DNA of 64,000 nucleotides from Salipiger mangrovisoli (GCF_015223355.1 NZ_JADFFK010000027.1:1-64000); one strand, 5' to 3'; counted from the stretch's first letter, positions 48,096-56,821 are shown. A program made the numbers and translations. The notes: generated by a model from the sequence alone, not told the origin.

Positions 48096-48805
48096 GCAAT
48101 CCCATTCTCAAGGTTGAAAACCTCAATGCACACTACGGCAAGAGCCATATCCTGCATGGAGTGAGTTTCAACGTTGCCAGAGGCGAGGTGGTGAGCCTGC
48201 TGGGGCGCAACGGATCGGGCCGGTCGACGACGCTGAAATCCATCATGGGATTGGTGCCGCCCTCAGCAGGGCGGGTGCAGCTGGACGGAGCAGAGATCGC
48301 CGGTGAGCGGAGCTTTCACATCTGCCGCCGCGGGCTTAGCTATGTCCCTGAGGAGCGTGAGATTTTCCTCAACCTGTCGGTGGACGAGAACCTTGAGATG
48401 GGCCGTCAGGCGGGACCGGCAGGCGCGACGAAGTGGGCCGTGGACCAGATGTTCACCTATTTCCCGCGCCTCAAGGAGCGCCGCAACACCCGCGCCGGCA
48501 GCCTTTCCGGGGGCGAGCAGCAGATGCTCACCATGTGCCGGTCGCTGCTCGGCAACCCGCTGGTCATGCTGATTGACGAGCCGACGGAGGGCCTTGCACC
48601 CAAGATCGTCGCGGTGGTGGGCGAGGTGATCCGGGACATCAACGAAAAGGGCGTCTCGGTCGTGCTGGTCGAGCAGAAGCTCACCATCGCGATGACTGTA
48701 TCACACCGGATCTGCGTCATGGGGCATGGCCAAGTGGTTTTTGCCGGCACGCCGCAGGCACTGAACGAGCGCCCGGACGTCACCGAGGAATGGCTCGCAG
48801 TCTGA
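48092..48805 (+). CDS. livF: Branched-chain-type ABC transporter ATPase (LivF-like) with Arg in Walker A
   Basis: 237 residues. Signature LSGGEQQML near 142 and Walker B VMLIDEPTEGLAP near 160. The Walker A reads GRNGSGRST (near 37-45): the normally invariant lysine is arginine, encoded by CGG. The same change occurs in some LivF homologues as I recall, so it may be tolerated with LivG supplying the active site. Switch His replaced by VLVEQKLT as usual for LivF. ATGA overlap with livG. Confidence 0.88.
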   Translation: MSNPILKVENLNAHYGKSHILHGVSFNVARGEVVSLLGRNGSGRSTTLKSIMGLVPPSAGRVQLDGAEIAGERSFHICRRGLSYVPEEREIFLNLSVDENLEMGRQAGPAGATKWAVDQMFTYFPRLKERRNTRAGSLSGGEQQMLTMCRSLLGNPLVMLIDEPTEGLAPKIVAVVGEVIRDINEKGVSVVLVEQKLTIAMTVSHRICVMGHGQVVFAGTPQALNERPDVTEEWLAV

Positions 48806-48827
48806 CGCAGTCAGGGAGGAGAAAGAA

Positions 48828-49310
48828 ATGAAGATGACAGCACCCCTGGAAGTGGGCCTCGTTGTTCGAGACTTGCCATTGATGATGGCATTCTATGAAG
48901 CGGCGTTCGGGCTGTCGCTGGTCGCCGATGTGACGGTGCCGGCGGGCAAGGCCAACGAGGCGGCGCTCAGTGCGCAGGCCTACCGAGTTGTCCGCATGCA
49001 GACGCCCTGGGGCGAGCGCCTGAAGTTGCTTGCGCCGGAGCGACCGCCCGAGCCATGGCCCGCGCAAAGCGACCATATCCTGGACCGTCACGATGCCAGC
49101 TACATCACCTTCATCGTCGATGACTTCGAGGCGGTGGTCGCCAGTGCGATTGCACATGGCGCGCAGGAGATGACCGGACCCGGGCGCATCGAAGTACGTC
49201 CGGGCACCTATCTGTCGTTCCTGCGCGATCCCGAGGGCCACATCGTCGAGGTCGTGCAATACGCGCATATCGCGGCCTATCGCGACGATCTGGCGGAGTC
49301 GCTGCAATGA
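48828..49310 (+). CDS. VOC-family protein (glyoxalase/dioxygenase superfamily)
   Basis: 160 residues, one VOC domain: LEVGLVVRDLPLMMAFYEA near 7-25, DASYITFIVDDFEAV near 87-101, FLRDPEGHIVEVVQYA near 130-145. The N-terminal metal ligand is not the usual His at LEVGLVV, while E141 in HIVEV is in place. Probably a small-molecule lyase, epimerase or binding protein acting on a pathway intermediate. GGGAGGAGAAAG precedes the ATG, and the stop overlaps the next SDR (ATGA). Confidence 0.8.
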   Translation: MKMTAPLEVGLVVRDLPLMMAFYEAAFGLSLVADVTVPAGKANEAALSAQAYRVVRMQTPWGERLKLLAPERPPEPWPAQSDHILDRHDASYITFIVDDFEAVVASAIAHGAQEMTGPGRIEVRPGTYLSFLRDPEGHIVEVVQYAHIAAYRDDLAESLQ

Positions 49311-50050
49311 TCTTCGACTTCTCTGGCCGCTGCATTGTCCTCACCGGCGCCAACGGCGGCATTGGGCGAGCGGTGGCCGACCTGTTTTGCGATGCTGGGG
49401 CTGACCTCGTGCTGGCGGATCTAGATGGTGCGGCTCTAGACGCCTTTGCGGAAGACCTGCGTGCGCGGGGTCGGTCGGGCAGGATCGCCAGCCTCGCGGT
49501 GGACACGGCAAATCCCGAGGACGCCGACCGCATCGTTCAGACCGCAGCAGATATCGGTGGCATCGATTTCCTCGTGCCGTCCGCCGGAATTTACCTAGCC
49601 GAGCCCTTCGCCGAGATGAGCGATGCGCAGTGGCGGCGCACACTTTCGATCAACCTCGATGGTGTCTTCTACCTTACCCGCCGGGCCGTGCCCTTCTTCA
49701 GGCCGGACTCCTCGGTCGTCTTTCTCGGGTCGCTTGCGGCTATGCGCGGGGCGGTGGCCAACGCGCATTATGCCGCAACAAAGGGGGCGATGATCTCGAT
49801 GGGCCGGTCGCTTGCGAAGGAGTTGGCCCCGGACACCCGCGTGAACACGGTGGCGCCCGGCGTCATCGATACTCCGATGACCCAGCAACTAATTGCAACG
49901 CGCGGCGACGAGACCCTGCGCCAGACACCGCTGGCGCGGCTTGGGAAAGCCTCGGAGATCGCATCGGTCATCGGTTTTCTCTGTAGCCCTGCGGCCAGTT
50001 TCGTGACTGGCGAAACGATCCAGGTGAATGGCGGGGTCCACATGGCCTGA
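49307..50050 (+). CDS. Short-chain dehydrogenase/reductase 1
   Basis: 247 residues. NAD(P) motif TGANGGIG (13-20), SAGIY in place of NNAG near 92, catalytic S142, Y155 and K159 (YAATK), and the C-terminal [12 protein letters not shown] typical of FabG-like SDRs. Oxidises or reduces a hydroxyl/carbonyl of an intermediate in the operon pathway. The substrate is unknown. ATGA-coupled to the VOC gene. Confidence 0.87.
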   Translation: MIFDFSGRCIVLTGANGGIGRAVADLFCDAGADLVLADLDGAALDAFAEDLRARGRSGRIASLAVDTANPEDADRIVQTAADIGGIDFLVPSAGIYLAEPFAEMSDAQWRRTLSINLDGVFYLTRRAVPFFRPDSSVVFLGSLAAMRGAVANAHYAATKGAMISMGRSLAKELAPDTRVNTVAPGVIDTPMTQQLIATRGDETLRQTPLARLGKASEIASVIGFLCSPAASFVTGETIQVNGGVHMA

Positions 50051-50127
50051 CGGCCCGCCGCCTTAATTCACACCCCCCTATTTCCGACCCGCGCGGCAAC
50101 GTAGCGGGACCTTTCGAGGAGCCCAGA

Positions 50128-50904
50128 ATGCAACCTCACTTCGATTTCACCGGCCAGACGGCCCTGGTCACCGGCGCCGCCGCCGGGCTCGGCCTTGCGA
50201 TGGCCGAGGCGCTTGCCGCGGCCGGGGCGCGGGTCGTGCTGTTCGACCTCGACCGGTCGGGGCTCGACACCGCGACCGCGCGACTGAATGTCCTGCACGC
50301 GGAAAGTGCTGTGCCGGTGCAGGGGTCGATCACCGATGCTGACGCTGTAGCCGAGGTCTGTGAGCTCGCCTGCGGCCTTACCGGCCGGCTCGACGTGGTC
50401 ATGAACAACGCTGGCGTGTCGGGAAACTCGCCAAGCCTTGATCTGACCGAGGACAAGTGGCGCCGTACGCTCGACATCAACCTCACCGGTGCTTTCCTGG
50501 TGGCACAGGCCGCCGGGCGGGTCATGGCCGAAACGGGCGGCGGCAGCATCGTGAACACCGCTTCCATGTACGGTGTCGTGGCGGCCCCGGCACGGGCCGC
50601 CTACTGCGCCTCCAAGGCGGGAGTCGTAGCGCTGACCAAGGTGCTCGCTATCGAATGGGCCTCTCTGGGCATCCGCGTCAATGCGATCGGGCCTGGCTAT
50701 GTGCGGACAGCGCTGACCGAAAGCCTGGCGGCGGAAGGCCGCCTCGATCTCGATGCAATTCTCAATCGCGTGCCCTCCGGCCGGTTGGGCCGACCCGAGG
50801 AGATCGCCAGCGCGGCCCTTTTCCTTGCCTCGCCGGCCTCCGGCTACGTCACCGGCCAGACGCTCGTCGCCGATGGCGGCTGGTCTTCCTACACCTATCT
50901 GTAA
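50128..50904 (+). CDS. Short-chain dehydrogenase/reductase 2
   Basis: 258 residues. [12 protein letters not shown] (15-26), NNAG (93-96), S146, Y159 and K163 (YCASK), and the C-terminal [16 protein letters not shown] typical of sugar/acetoin-type SDRs. Clearly different from SDR 1. CGAGGAG precedes the ATG. The gene upstream of the fused E1 gene by 12 bases. Two sequential SDR oxidations of a diol or hydroxyketone before a dehydrogenase complex is a plausible reading, which is inference. Confidence 0.87.
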   Translation: MQPHFDFTGQTALVTGAAAGLGLAMAEALAAAGARVVLFDLDRSGLDTATARLNVLHAESAVPVQGSITDADAVAEVCELACGLTGRLDVVMNNAGVSGNSPSLDLTEDKWRRTLDINLTGAFLVAQAAGRVMAETGGGSIVNTASMYGVVAAPARAAYCASKAGVVALTKVLAIEWASLGIRVNAIGPGYVRTALTESLAAEGRLDLDAILNRVPSGRLGRPEEIASAALFLASPASGYVTGQTLVADGGWSSYTYL

Positions 50905-50916
50905 AGGACGTCTTTC

Positions 50917-53109
50917 ATGCCGAATTACTCCGATCTTACGCCGAAAGCGTTCTGGAAAGAGATCGCGGCGACCCCAGATGAGCGTTCCGCGCTTGATCCG
51001 ACGCTCGGCCGAACCATGCTCGCGCAGCTCCACCTTGTGCGCGCTTTCGAGGAGAAGGTCCTCGATTTGGCGGGGCAGGGGCTGGTGCACGGGCCGGCGC
51101 ATTCCGCGATCGGGCAGGAGGGTGGCGCCGTCGGCTCTGTGCTGGCGATGAGGGGCTCGGACCAGGTCAACGGCTCGCACCGGGCCCATCACCAGTTCCT
51201 CGCCAAGACCCTGTCCTACGTGGCGCCCGACGGGATCAATCCCGAAGCGGCCTTCGGTGACCAGATTCGACGCCTCTCGAAGCGCACGCTCTCGGAGATC
51301 CTCGGACTGTCAGATGGCTTCTGCAAAGGGAGGGGCGGCTCGATGCACCTTCGCTGGGCGGAGTCGGGCAACCTTGGAACTAACGCCATTGTCGGCGGCG
51401 GCGTCCCCATGGCTGCAGGAGCGGCATGGGCGCACAAGAAGGCCGGAACAGGCGACGTGGTCTACACCTACTTCGGAGACGGGGCGATCAACATAGGTTC
51501 TGTCCTCGAGACGATGAACATCGCGGCGGCATGGAAACTCCCGCTGTGCTTCTTTGTCGAGAACAACCGGTATGCGGTGTCTACGAACATCGAGGAGGTG
51601 ACCGCCGAGGTGCGCCTGTCTGCGCGTGGACTGGCGTTCGGAATACCCTCTCTCAAGGTCGATGGCATGGATACGGTGTCGGTCTATCTTGCGGCGCAGG
51701 AGGCGAACGAAATCATGCGCCGCGGCGACGGGCCGGTGATCATCGAGGCGGATGTCTACCGCTACTTCCACCAGAACGGCGCGATGCCGGGATCGGCCTT
51801 TGGGTACCGTTCCAAGGAGGAGGAGCAGGAATGGCGCGGGCGAGATCCGCTCGACGCGCTTGCGCAGGGTCTCGAAGAACGGCAGGTGATCGGGTCGCAG
51901 GCGGTCGAGGAACTGCGGGCGCGTTCGGTCGAGATGATGGAGAGCATCGCCGGCGAACTCATCGAGGAAGTCGATGGCAAGCGGCGCATCATTCCCGCTC
52001 TCTGGCCCGAGGAGGATTTCCGGGACTTCGGGCTGCGCGGCGATCTTTCCGAGTTCGAGGGCGTGCGTTTCGAGGAAGAGCAAAGCTTCGACGGGGTGCT
52101 AAAGGACAATGTGAAATTCATCGATGTCGTGGCCGACGTCATGGCCCGCAGGATGTCGGAAGATGAACGTGTCGTGGTCATGGGGGAAGACGTACACCGC
52201 CTGAAGGGCGGCACCAACGGCGCGACCCGCGGGCTGTCGAGCCAGTTCCCCGACCGCTGCCTCGGTACGCCGATCTCCGAGAATGCCTTCACCGGGATCG
52301 CCGGGGGTATGGCCGCCGATGGCCGCGTGCGCCCGGTCATCGAGTTCATGTATCCCGATTTCATGTGGGTTGCCGCGGACCAGGTGTTCAACCAGATCGG
52401 CAAGGCCCGCCACATGTTCGGCGGCGACAGCTCGATGCCGGTCGTCCTGCGTACCAAGATCGCTATGGGAACGGGCTACGGCTCGCAGCACTCGATGGAT
52501 CCCGCGGGTCTTTTCGCGACGGCCCCGGGATGGCGCATCGTCGCGCCCTCGACCCCCTTCGACTACATCGGCTTGATGAACTCGGCCCTGTTGTGCGACG
52601 ACCCGGTTCTGGTGATCGAACATGTCGACCTCTATGCCTCCAAGGGCACGGCCCCGGCAGAGGATCTCGATTACTGCATCCCGCTGGGGAAGGCGCGGCT
52701 GGTGCGGGAGGGCCAACGGGCGACTATCTTGACCTATCTGGCCATGGTCGAAAAGACCCGCGAGGCAGTCGAACGGTTGGAAATCGACGCCGAGGTGATC
52801 GACCTGCGCAGCCTCGACCGCGCGGGCATCGACTGGGAGATGATCGAGGCATCCATCGAGAAAACCGGGAACGCGCTCATCGTCGAGCAGGGGGCGTCAG
52901 GCACATCCTATGGCGGCTGGCTGGCCGATGAAATCCAGCGCCGGTGCTTCGACGCGCTCGATCAACCGGTGAAGCGGGTCCACGGCGCAGAGGCCTCGCC
53001 CAGCATCTCCAAAGTTCTCGAAGCAGCGGCCTGTGCCCGGCCGCAAGATATCGAAGCCGCGCTGCGCGAACTGATGGCCGATCAGGGCCTGCCGCTGGCG
53101 GCCGAATAA
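50917..53109 (+). CDS. 2-oxoacid (or acetoin-type) dehydrogenase complex E1, fused alpha and beta subunits
   Basis: 730 residues. Residues 1-370 are E1 alpha, with the ThDP motif GDGAINIGSVLETMN from 187 to N217 (FFVENNRYAV). Residues 385-730 are E1 beta (MGEDVHRLKGGTNGATRGL near 423, PDFMWVAADQVFNQIGKARH near 484). The fusion form occurs in several alphaproteobacteria. Catalyses ThDP-dependent oxidative decarboxylation or cleavage and acyl transfer to lipoyl-E2. No E1/E2 of the housekeeping pyruvate dehydrogenase context is seen here, so a dedicated catabolic substrate is likely. Confidence 0.9.
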   Translation: MPNYSDLTPKAFWKEIAATPDERSALDPTLGRTMLAQLHLVRAFEEKVLDLAGQGLVHGPAHSAIGQEGGAVGSVLAMRGSDQVNGSHRAHHQFLAKTLSYVAPDGINPEAAFGDQIRRLSKRTLSEILGLSDGFCKGRGGSMHLRWAESGNLGTNAIVGGGVPMAAGAAWAHKKAGTGDVVYTYFGDGAINIGSVLETMNIAAAWKLPLCFFVENNRYAVSTNIEEVTAEVRLSARGLAFGIPSLKVDGMDTVSVYLAAQEANEIMRRGDGPVIIEADVYRYFHQNGAMPGSAFGYRSKEEEQEWRGRDPLDALAQGLEERQVIGSQAVEELRARSVEMMESIAGELIEEVDGKRRIIPALWPEEDFRDFGLRGDLSEFEGVRFEEEQSFDGVLKDNVKFIDVVADVMARRMSEDERVVVMGEDVHRLKGGTNGATRGLSSQFPDRCLGTPISENAFTGIAGGMAADGRVRPVIEFMYPDFMWVAADQVFNQIGKARHMFGGDSSMPVVLRTKIAMGTGYGSQHSMDPAGLFATAPGWRIVAPSTPFDYIGLMNSALLCDDPVLVIEHVDLYASKGTAPAEDLDYCIPLGKARLVREGQRATILTYLAMVEKTREAVERLEIDAEVIDLRSLDRAGIDWEMIEASIEKTGNALIVEQGASGTSYGGWLADEIQRRCFDALDQPVKRVHGAEASPSISKVLEAAACARPQDIEAALRELMADQGLPLAAE

Positions 53110-53120
53110 GGAGGATAGAA

Positions 53121-54350
53121 ATGCCCAAGGATATCACGCTGCCGTCCTTGTCGGCCGGCATGGAAGACGGGCTGATCGCCCGCTGGCTGGTCAACGAAGG
53201 GGACGTGGTCGCGAAGGGCGACCTGCTCGCCGAGATCGAGACCGACAAGGCGACGATGGAACTCGAAGCCGATGGCGAAGGCAGGGTCGGCAAGATCCTC
53301 GTCGGAGAGGGTGACCGGGCTGATGTGAACCAGGTGATCCTAGTGCTTCTCGGTGAGGGTGAGGATGCCGCGTCGATTGTGACCCAGACGACCGTAGAGG
53401 CGTCCGCACAACCGGCCCCTGATGTGCCCGCTGCGGTGGACCCGGCGCCGCCTGCGAAGAACGGCAGCAAGATCAAGGCCTCACCGCTCGCCCGCCGTCT
53501 GGCGGACATGAAGGGCATCCCGCTGGAAGGCCTTGCTGGCTCGGGTCCGCAGGGTCGGATCGTCCGGGTCGATGTGCTGCGAGCGGCGGAGCAGCCGGTG
53601 CCGGCTGCGGCGGCTGTTCCGGGTGTGCTTGAATCCCCGGCACCGGCCATCCCCCCGGGTATCGGCACCTACGAGGAAATACCGCACAGCGGCATGCGGC
53701 GCACAATCGCAAGACGGCTCGTGGAATCGAAGACCACCGTCCCGCACTTCTATCTAGAGGCGGATTGCGATCTCGAGGCGTTGCTGACTCTCAGGGAACA
53801 AGTGAACGCCGATCGAGCGCGGGAAGACAGGATCTCGGTTAACGACTTCATCATCAAGGCGGTTGCCCATGCGATGGCGAAGGTGCCGGGCGTCAACGCC
53901 ATCTGGACGGAAGAGGCAGTACTGAAGCTCAATTCCATCGACATTTCGGTTGCCGTCGCGACGGAGGGCGGGTTGATCACCCCGGTGGTGCGCGGGGCGG
54001 ACCGGCTGAGCCTTGGCTCCGTGTCGTCGGAGATGAAGGCCCTTGTCGCAAAAGCGCGAGATGGCAAGCTGAAGCCAGAAGAGTATCAGGGCGGTGGCTT
54101 CTCGATTTCCAACCTTGGAATGTTCGGCGTCAAGAAGTTCTCGGCGATCATCAACCCTCCGCAAAGCTGCATTCTCGCTGTCGGTGCGGCGGAACGGCGT
54201 CCAGTCGGTCGCGGCGATCAGATCGTGTTGGCGCCGGTGATGAGCGTAACACTTTCGGTGGATCACCGAAGCGTGGACGGCGCGCTCGGGGCCGAATGGC
54301 TCGCCGCTTTCAAGTCGGCGATCGAAGCGCCGATGTCGCTGCTGGTGTGA
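53121..54350 (+). CDS. Dihydrolipoamide acyltransferase (E2) of the operon dehydrogenase complex
   Basis: 409 residues. The ATG at 53121 follows AAGGAGG. One lipoyl domain with K43 (ETDKATMELEA), an Ala/Pro-rich linker, a peripheral subunit-binding domain near 118-152 (ASPLARRLADMKGIPLEGLA), then the catalytic domain ending with DHRSVDGALGAEWL, the HxxxDG active site. Transfers the acyl group to CoA. Forms a complex with the E1 encoded upstream; the E3 gene normally next to such sets is broken. Confidence 0.92.
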   Translation: MPKDITLPSLSAGMEDGLIARWLVNEGDVVAKGDLLAEIETDKATMELEADGEGRVGKILVGEGDRADVNQVILVLLGEGEDAASIVTQTTVEASAQPAPDVPAAVDPAPPAKNGSKIKASPLARRLADMKGIPLEGLAGSGPQGRIVRVDVLRAAEQPVPAAAAVPGVLESPAPAIPPGIGTYEEIPHSGMRRTIARRLVESKTTVPHFYLEADCDLEALLTLREQVNADRAREDRISVNDFIIKAVAHAMAKVPGVNAIWTEEAVLKLNSIDISVAVATEGGLITPVVRGADRLSLGSVSSEMKALVAKARDGKLKPEEYQGGGFSISNLGMFGVKKFSAIINPPQSCILAVGAAERRPVGRGDQIVLAPVMSVTLSVDHRSVDGALGAEWLAAFKSAIEAPMSLLV

Positions 54351-54358
54351 GGTCGGGA

Positions 54359-55159
54359 ATGATTTCAGGACATACAAAAACCTTGGTGATCCTTGCTGAT
54401 CCGGTGGCTCATGTCCGCACGCCGGAGGCGCTGAACGCGCGCATGTCGGAGGCGGGCATTGACGCCGTGATGGTGCCGGCAGAGGTCGCGCCCGGCGACC
54501 TTGCGGCGACCGTGGAGGGACTCCGCTCGATCCGCAATCTGGCCGGACTGGTGGTCACCGTGCCGCACAAGACGGCGATGCCTGCCCTCTGCGACAGCCT
54601 GTCCCAGAGGGCAGAAATTGCGTCGAGCGTGAATGTCGTGCGGCGCGGTGCTGACGGGCGATTGCACGGGGACCTGCTGGACGGCGAAGGCTTCATGCGC
54701 GGGCTCTCCTCAACAGGGACCGAGATTTCTGGAAAGCGGATCTTTCTTGCCGGCGCCGGTGGGGCGGCAAGCGCCATCGCCTTTTCGCTCGCGGCGCGCG
54801 GACCGGCCTGTCTCACCGTCGCCAACCGTTCCCGCGCCAAGGCGCAGGACCTGGTGACCCGCCTCACGCGCGCCTTCCCCGGCCTCGAGGCTGCTGTCGG
54901 CGACGGACCGACCGGCCACGACTTGGCGATTAACGGCACGTCGCTTGGGCTGAAGCCCGAGGACCCGTTGCCGTTCGAGCCCGCAGAGCTGCTCGCAGGG
55001 GCGACCGTTGCCGAGGTGATCATGCAGCCCGAAACGACTGCGCTGCTTGACCGCGCGCAGGAACTCGGCCTCGGGACGCACGCCGGACGACATATGCTCG
55101 ACGGCCAGCTCGCCGAGATGATGGACTTTCTTCTGACCTCCGGAGACCCCCAGATATGA
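54359..55159 (+). CDS. AroE-like (shikimate/quinate dehydrogenase superfamily) protein
   Basis: 266 residues. The substrate domain keeps K71 (VTVPHKTAM), N92 and D108, but the N-terminal SxSxxHN loop reads DPVAHVRTP and the usual NTD reads LLD (GDLLDGEGF). NADP motif GAGGAA near 133. So the fold is that of AroE, but the substrate is probably not shikimate. ATG 8 bases after E2 stop; the frame's upstream extension overlaps E2 and is rejected. Its stop overlaps gabD (ATGA). Confidence 0.82.
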   Translation: MISGHTKTLVILADPVAHVRTPEALNARMSEAGIDAVMVPAEVAPGDLAATVEGLRSIRNLAGLVVTVPHKTAMPALCDSLSQRAEIASSVNVVRRGADGRLHGDLLDGEGFMRGLSSTGTEISGKRIFLAGAGGAASAIAFSLAARGPACLTVANRSRAKAQDLVTRLTRAFPGLEAAVGDGPTGHDLAINGTSLGLKPEDPLPFEPAELLAGATVAEVIMQPETTALLDRAQELGLGTHAGRHMLDGQLAEMMDFLLTSGDPQI

Positions 55160-56628
55160 AACGGATTTGCCTTGCGAGCCTGCGCGCCTCCGGACTCCTT
55201 CGCGACGCCAACCTCGTGGCCGGGGAGTGGATCGAGACCGATCCTGCGAACGGCATTGCCGTTCACGATCCCGCCGACGGTGCGCTGATCGGCTATGTTC
55301 CCAACCTTGGGCGGACCGACACGCAGCGGGCAATCTCTGCCGCGGAGGCGGCGCAGAAGGACTGGGCCCGGCGCACCGCTAAGGACCGTTCGACCCTGCT
55401 CCGGGTGTGGTTCGAGCTGATGCTGGAGCATCGCGAGACGCTCGCCAACATCCTGACGCTTGAACAGGGCAAGCCGCTGCCCGAGGCGGCGGGAGAGATC
55501 ACATACGGCGCGAGCTTCATCGAATGGTTCGCCGAGGAGGCGCGCCGCATCTACGGCGAGACCATTCCGGGGCACCAGCCAGACAAGCGCCTGATGGTCA
55601 TGAAGCAGCCCATCGGCGTGGTCGGCGCGATTACCCCGTGGAACTTCCCGAACGCGATGATCACCCGTAAGGCCGGGCCGGCTTTTGCCGCAGGCTGCGC
55701 CATGGTCCTCAAGCCGGCGTCACAGACGCCTTACTCCGCCATTGCGCTTGCGGTCCTAGCGGAGCGGGCGGGGCTGCCATCGGGCCTGTTTAGCGTCATT
55801 ACCGGATCCGCTTCGCAGATCGGCGTCGAACTCACCTCCAACCCGTTCGTGCGCAAGATCACCTTCACCGGTTCCACCGAGGTTGGCGCGCAGCTTTACG
55901 CGCAATCCGCCCCGTCGATCAAGAAACTGGGCCTCGAACTTGGCGGCAATGCGCCTTTCATCGTTTTCGATGACGCCGATCTAGACGCCGCTGTTGAGGG
56001 CGCGCTGATCGCGAAGTTCCGCAACAACGGCCAGACCTGCGTGTGCGCCAACCGGATTTACGTTCAGGAGGCGGTCTACGAGGACTTCGCGAAGAAGCTT
56101 GCCAAGGCGGTGGCCGGTCTTCGCACCGGCAATGGTTTCGAGGCCGGGGTCGAGCTTGGCCCGCTGATCGATGCGGCCGCTGTGGCGAAGGTCGAGCAGC
56201 ATGTAGCCGATGCGAAAGCGCACGGCGCGCGCGTTCTCACCGGCGGGGCGCGCCACCCCCTTGGGGGCACCTTCTACGAGCCGACCGTCATAGCCAATGC
56301 GACCGCCGACATGGCGGTAGCGCGGGAAGAGACCTTCGGTCCCCTGGCGCCGCTGTTCCGTTTCAAAGAGGAAGCCGAGGCCATTGCGGCGGCAAATGCC
56401 ACCGACTTCGGGCTCGCCTCCTATTTCTACGCGCGCGACGTCGCCCGGATATTCCGTGTCTCTGAGGCCTTGGAATACGGAATGGTAGGGGTGAATACCG
56501 GCCTGATCTCGACTGCGGAGGCACCTTTCGGCGGGGTCAAGATGTCCGGTCTCGGTCGTGAGGGCTCGCATCACGGGCTCGATGACTTTCTCGAGCTCAA
56601 GTACGTCTGCCTCGGAGGTATCCAGTGA
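55156..56628 (+). CDS. gabD: GabD-type succinate-semialdehyde dehydrogenase family protein
   Basis: 490 residues. Catalytic E261 (LELGGNAPFIVFDDADL) and C295 (NGQTCVCANR), with ITPWNFPNAMITRK near 159, all hallmarks of NADP-dependent succinate-semialdehyde dehydrogenase (GabD). Could oxidise succinate or glutarate semialdehyde or another omega-oxo acid made by the operon. Coupled to the AroE-like gene. The TGATG at its end starts the decayed lpdA fragment. Its last 60 bases are duplicated at 42423. Confidence 0.9.
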   Translation: MKRICLASLRASGLLRDANLVAGEWIETDPANGIAVHDPADGALIGYVPNLGRTDTQRAISAAEAAQKDWARRTAKDRSTLLRVWFELMLEHRETLANILTLEQGKPLPEAAGEITYGASFIEWFAEEARRIYGETIPGHQPDKRLMVMKQPIGVVGAITPWNFPNAMITRKAGPAFAAGCAMVLKPASQTPYSAIALAVLAERAGLPSGLFSVITGSASQIGVELTSNPFVRKITFTGSTEVGAQLYAQSAPSIKKLGLELGGNAPFIVFDDADLDAAVEGALIAKFRNNGQTCVCANRIYVQEAVYEDFAKKLAKAVAGLRTGNGFEAGVELGPLIDAAAVAKVEQHVADAKAHGARVLTGGARHPLGGTFYEPTVIANATADMAVAREETFGPLAPLFRFKEEAEAIAAANATDFGLASYFYARDVARIFRVSEALEYGMVGVNTGLISTAEAPFGGVKMSGLGREGSHHGLDDFLELKYVCLGGIQ

Positions 56629-56790
56629 TGACCGGGGCAAACTATGGCGAGATCGTGGTTGACGCGAGCCCCGGTAGATAGGTCACGGCAATCCGTGTGG
56701 TAAAGTTTGCTAGACGCGTCGCGTCGTGGAGCGCGAGCACCTCGGTAGCATTTGCCCGGACTCGGGCTGCTTACTGCAATAAGCAACCGC
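56628..56790 (+). pseudogene. lpdA: Truncated, degenerate lpdA 5-prime fragment (copy B)
   Basis: Begins MTGANYGEIVVDASPGR then a stop where the FAD GxGxxG motif should be. After a frameshift it reads VEREHLGSICPDSGC, the degenerate E3 active-site region. Similarity ends near 56772. The layout matches the fragment at 42484: overlap with gabD, break just after the active-site codons, then the dif-like element. Non-functional. Confidence 0.8.
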
Positions 56791-56793
56791 AAT

Positions 56794-56821
56794 AAATAAC
56801 ATAATTATCCTTATGCGAAAC
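56794..56821 (-). other. dif-like XerC/XerD recombination site (copy B of boundary motif)
   Basis: Read on the minus strand: GTTTCGCATAA, then GGATAA, then TTATGTTATTT. The two 11-bp arms and 6-bp centre have the architecture of bacterial dif sites, matching 9 of 11 bases in each arm of E. coli dif (GGTGCGCATAA and TTATGTTAAAT). It could be a replicon dif, a plasmid-type dif, or a scar of a Xer-exploiting element. The other copies of the motif have a 7-bp centre. Confidence 0.55.

Noticed and set aside
50917-54350. E1/E2 as the housekeeping pyruvate dehydrogenase
   Set aside because: Operon context with an importer, SDRs and a semialdehyde dehydrogenase, and a broken lpdA, indicates a dedicated catabolic complex. 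A pyruvate substrate cannot be excluded from sequence alone.
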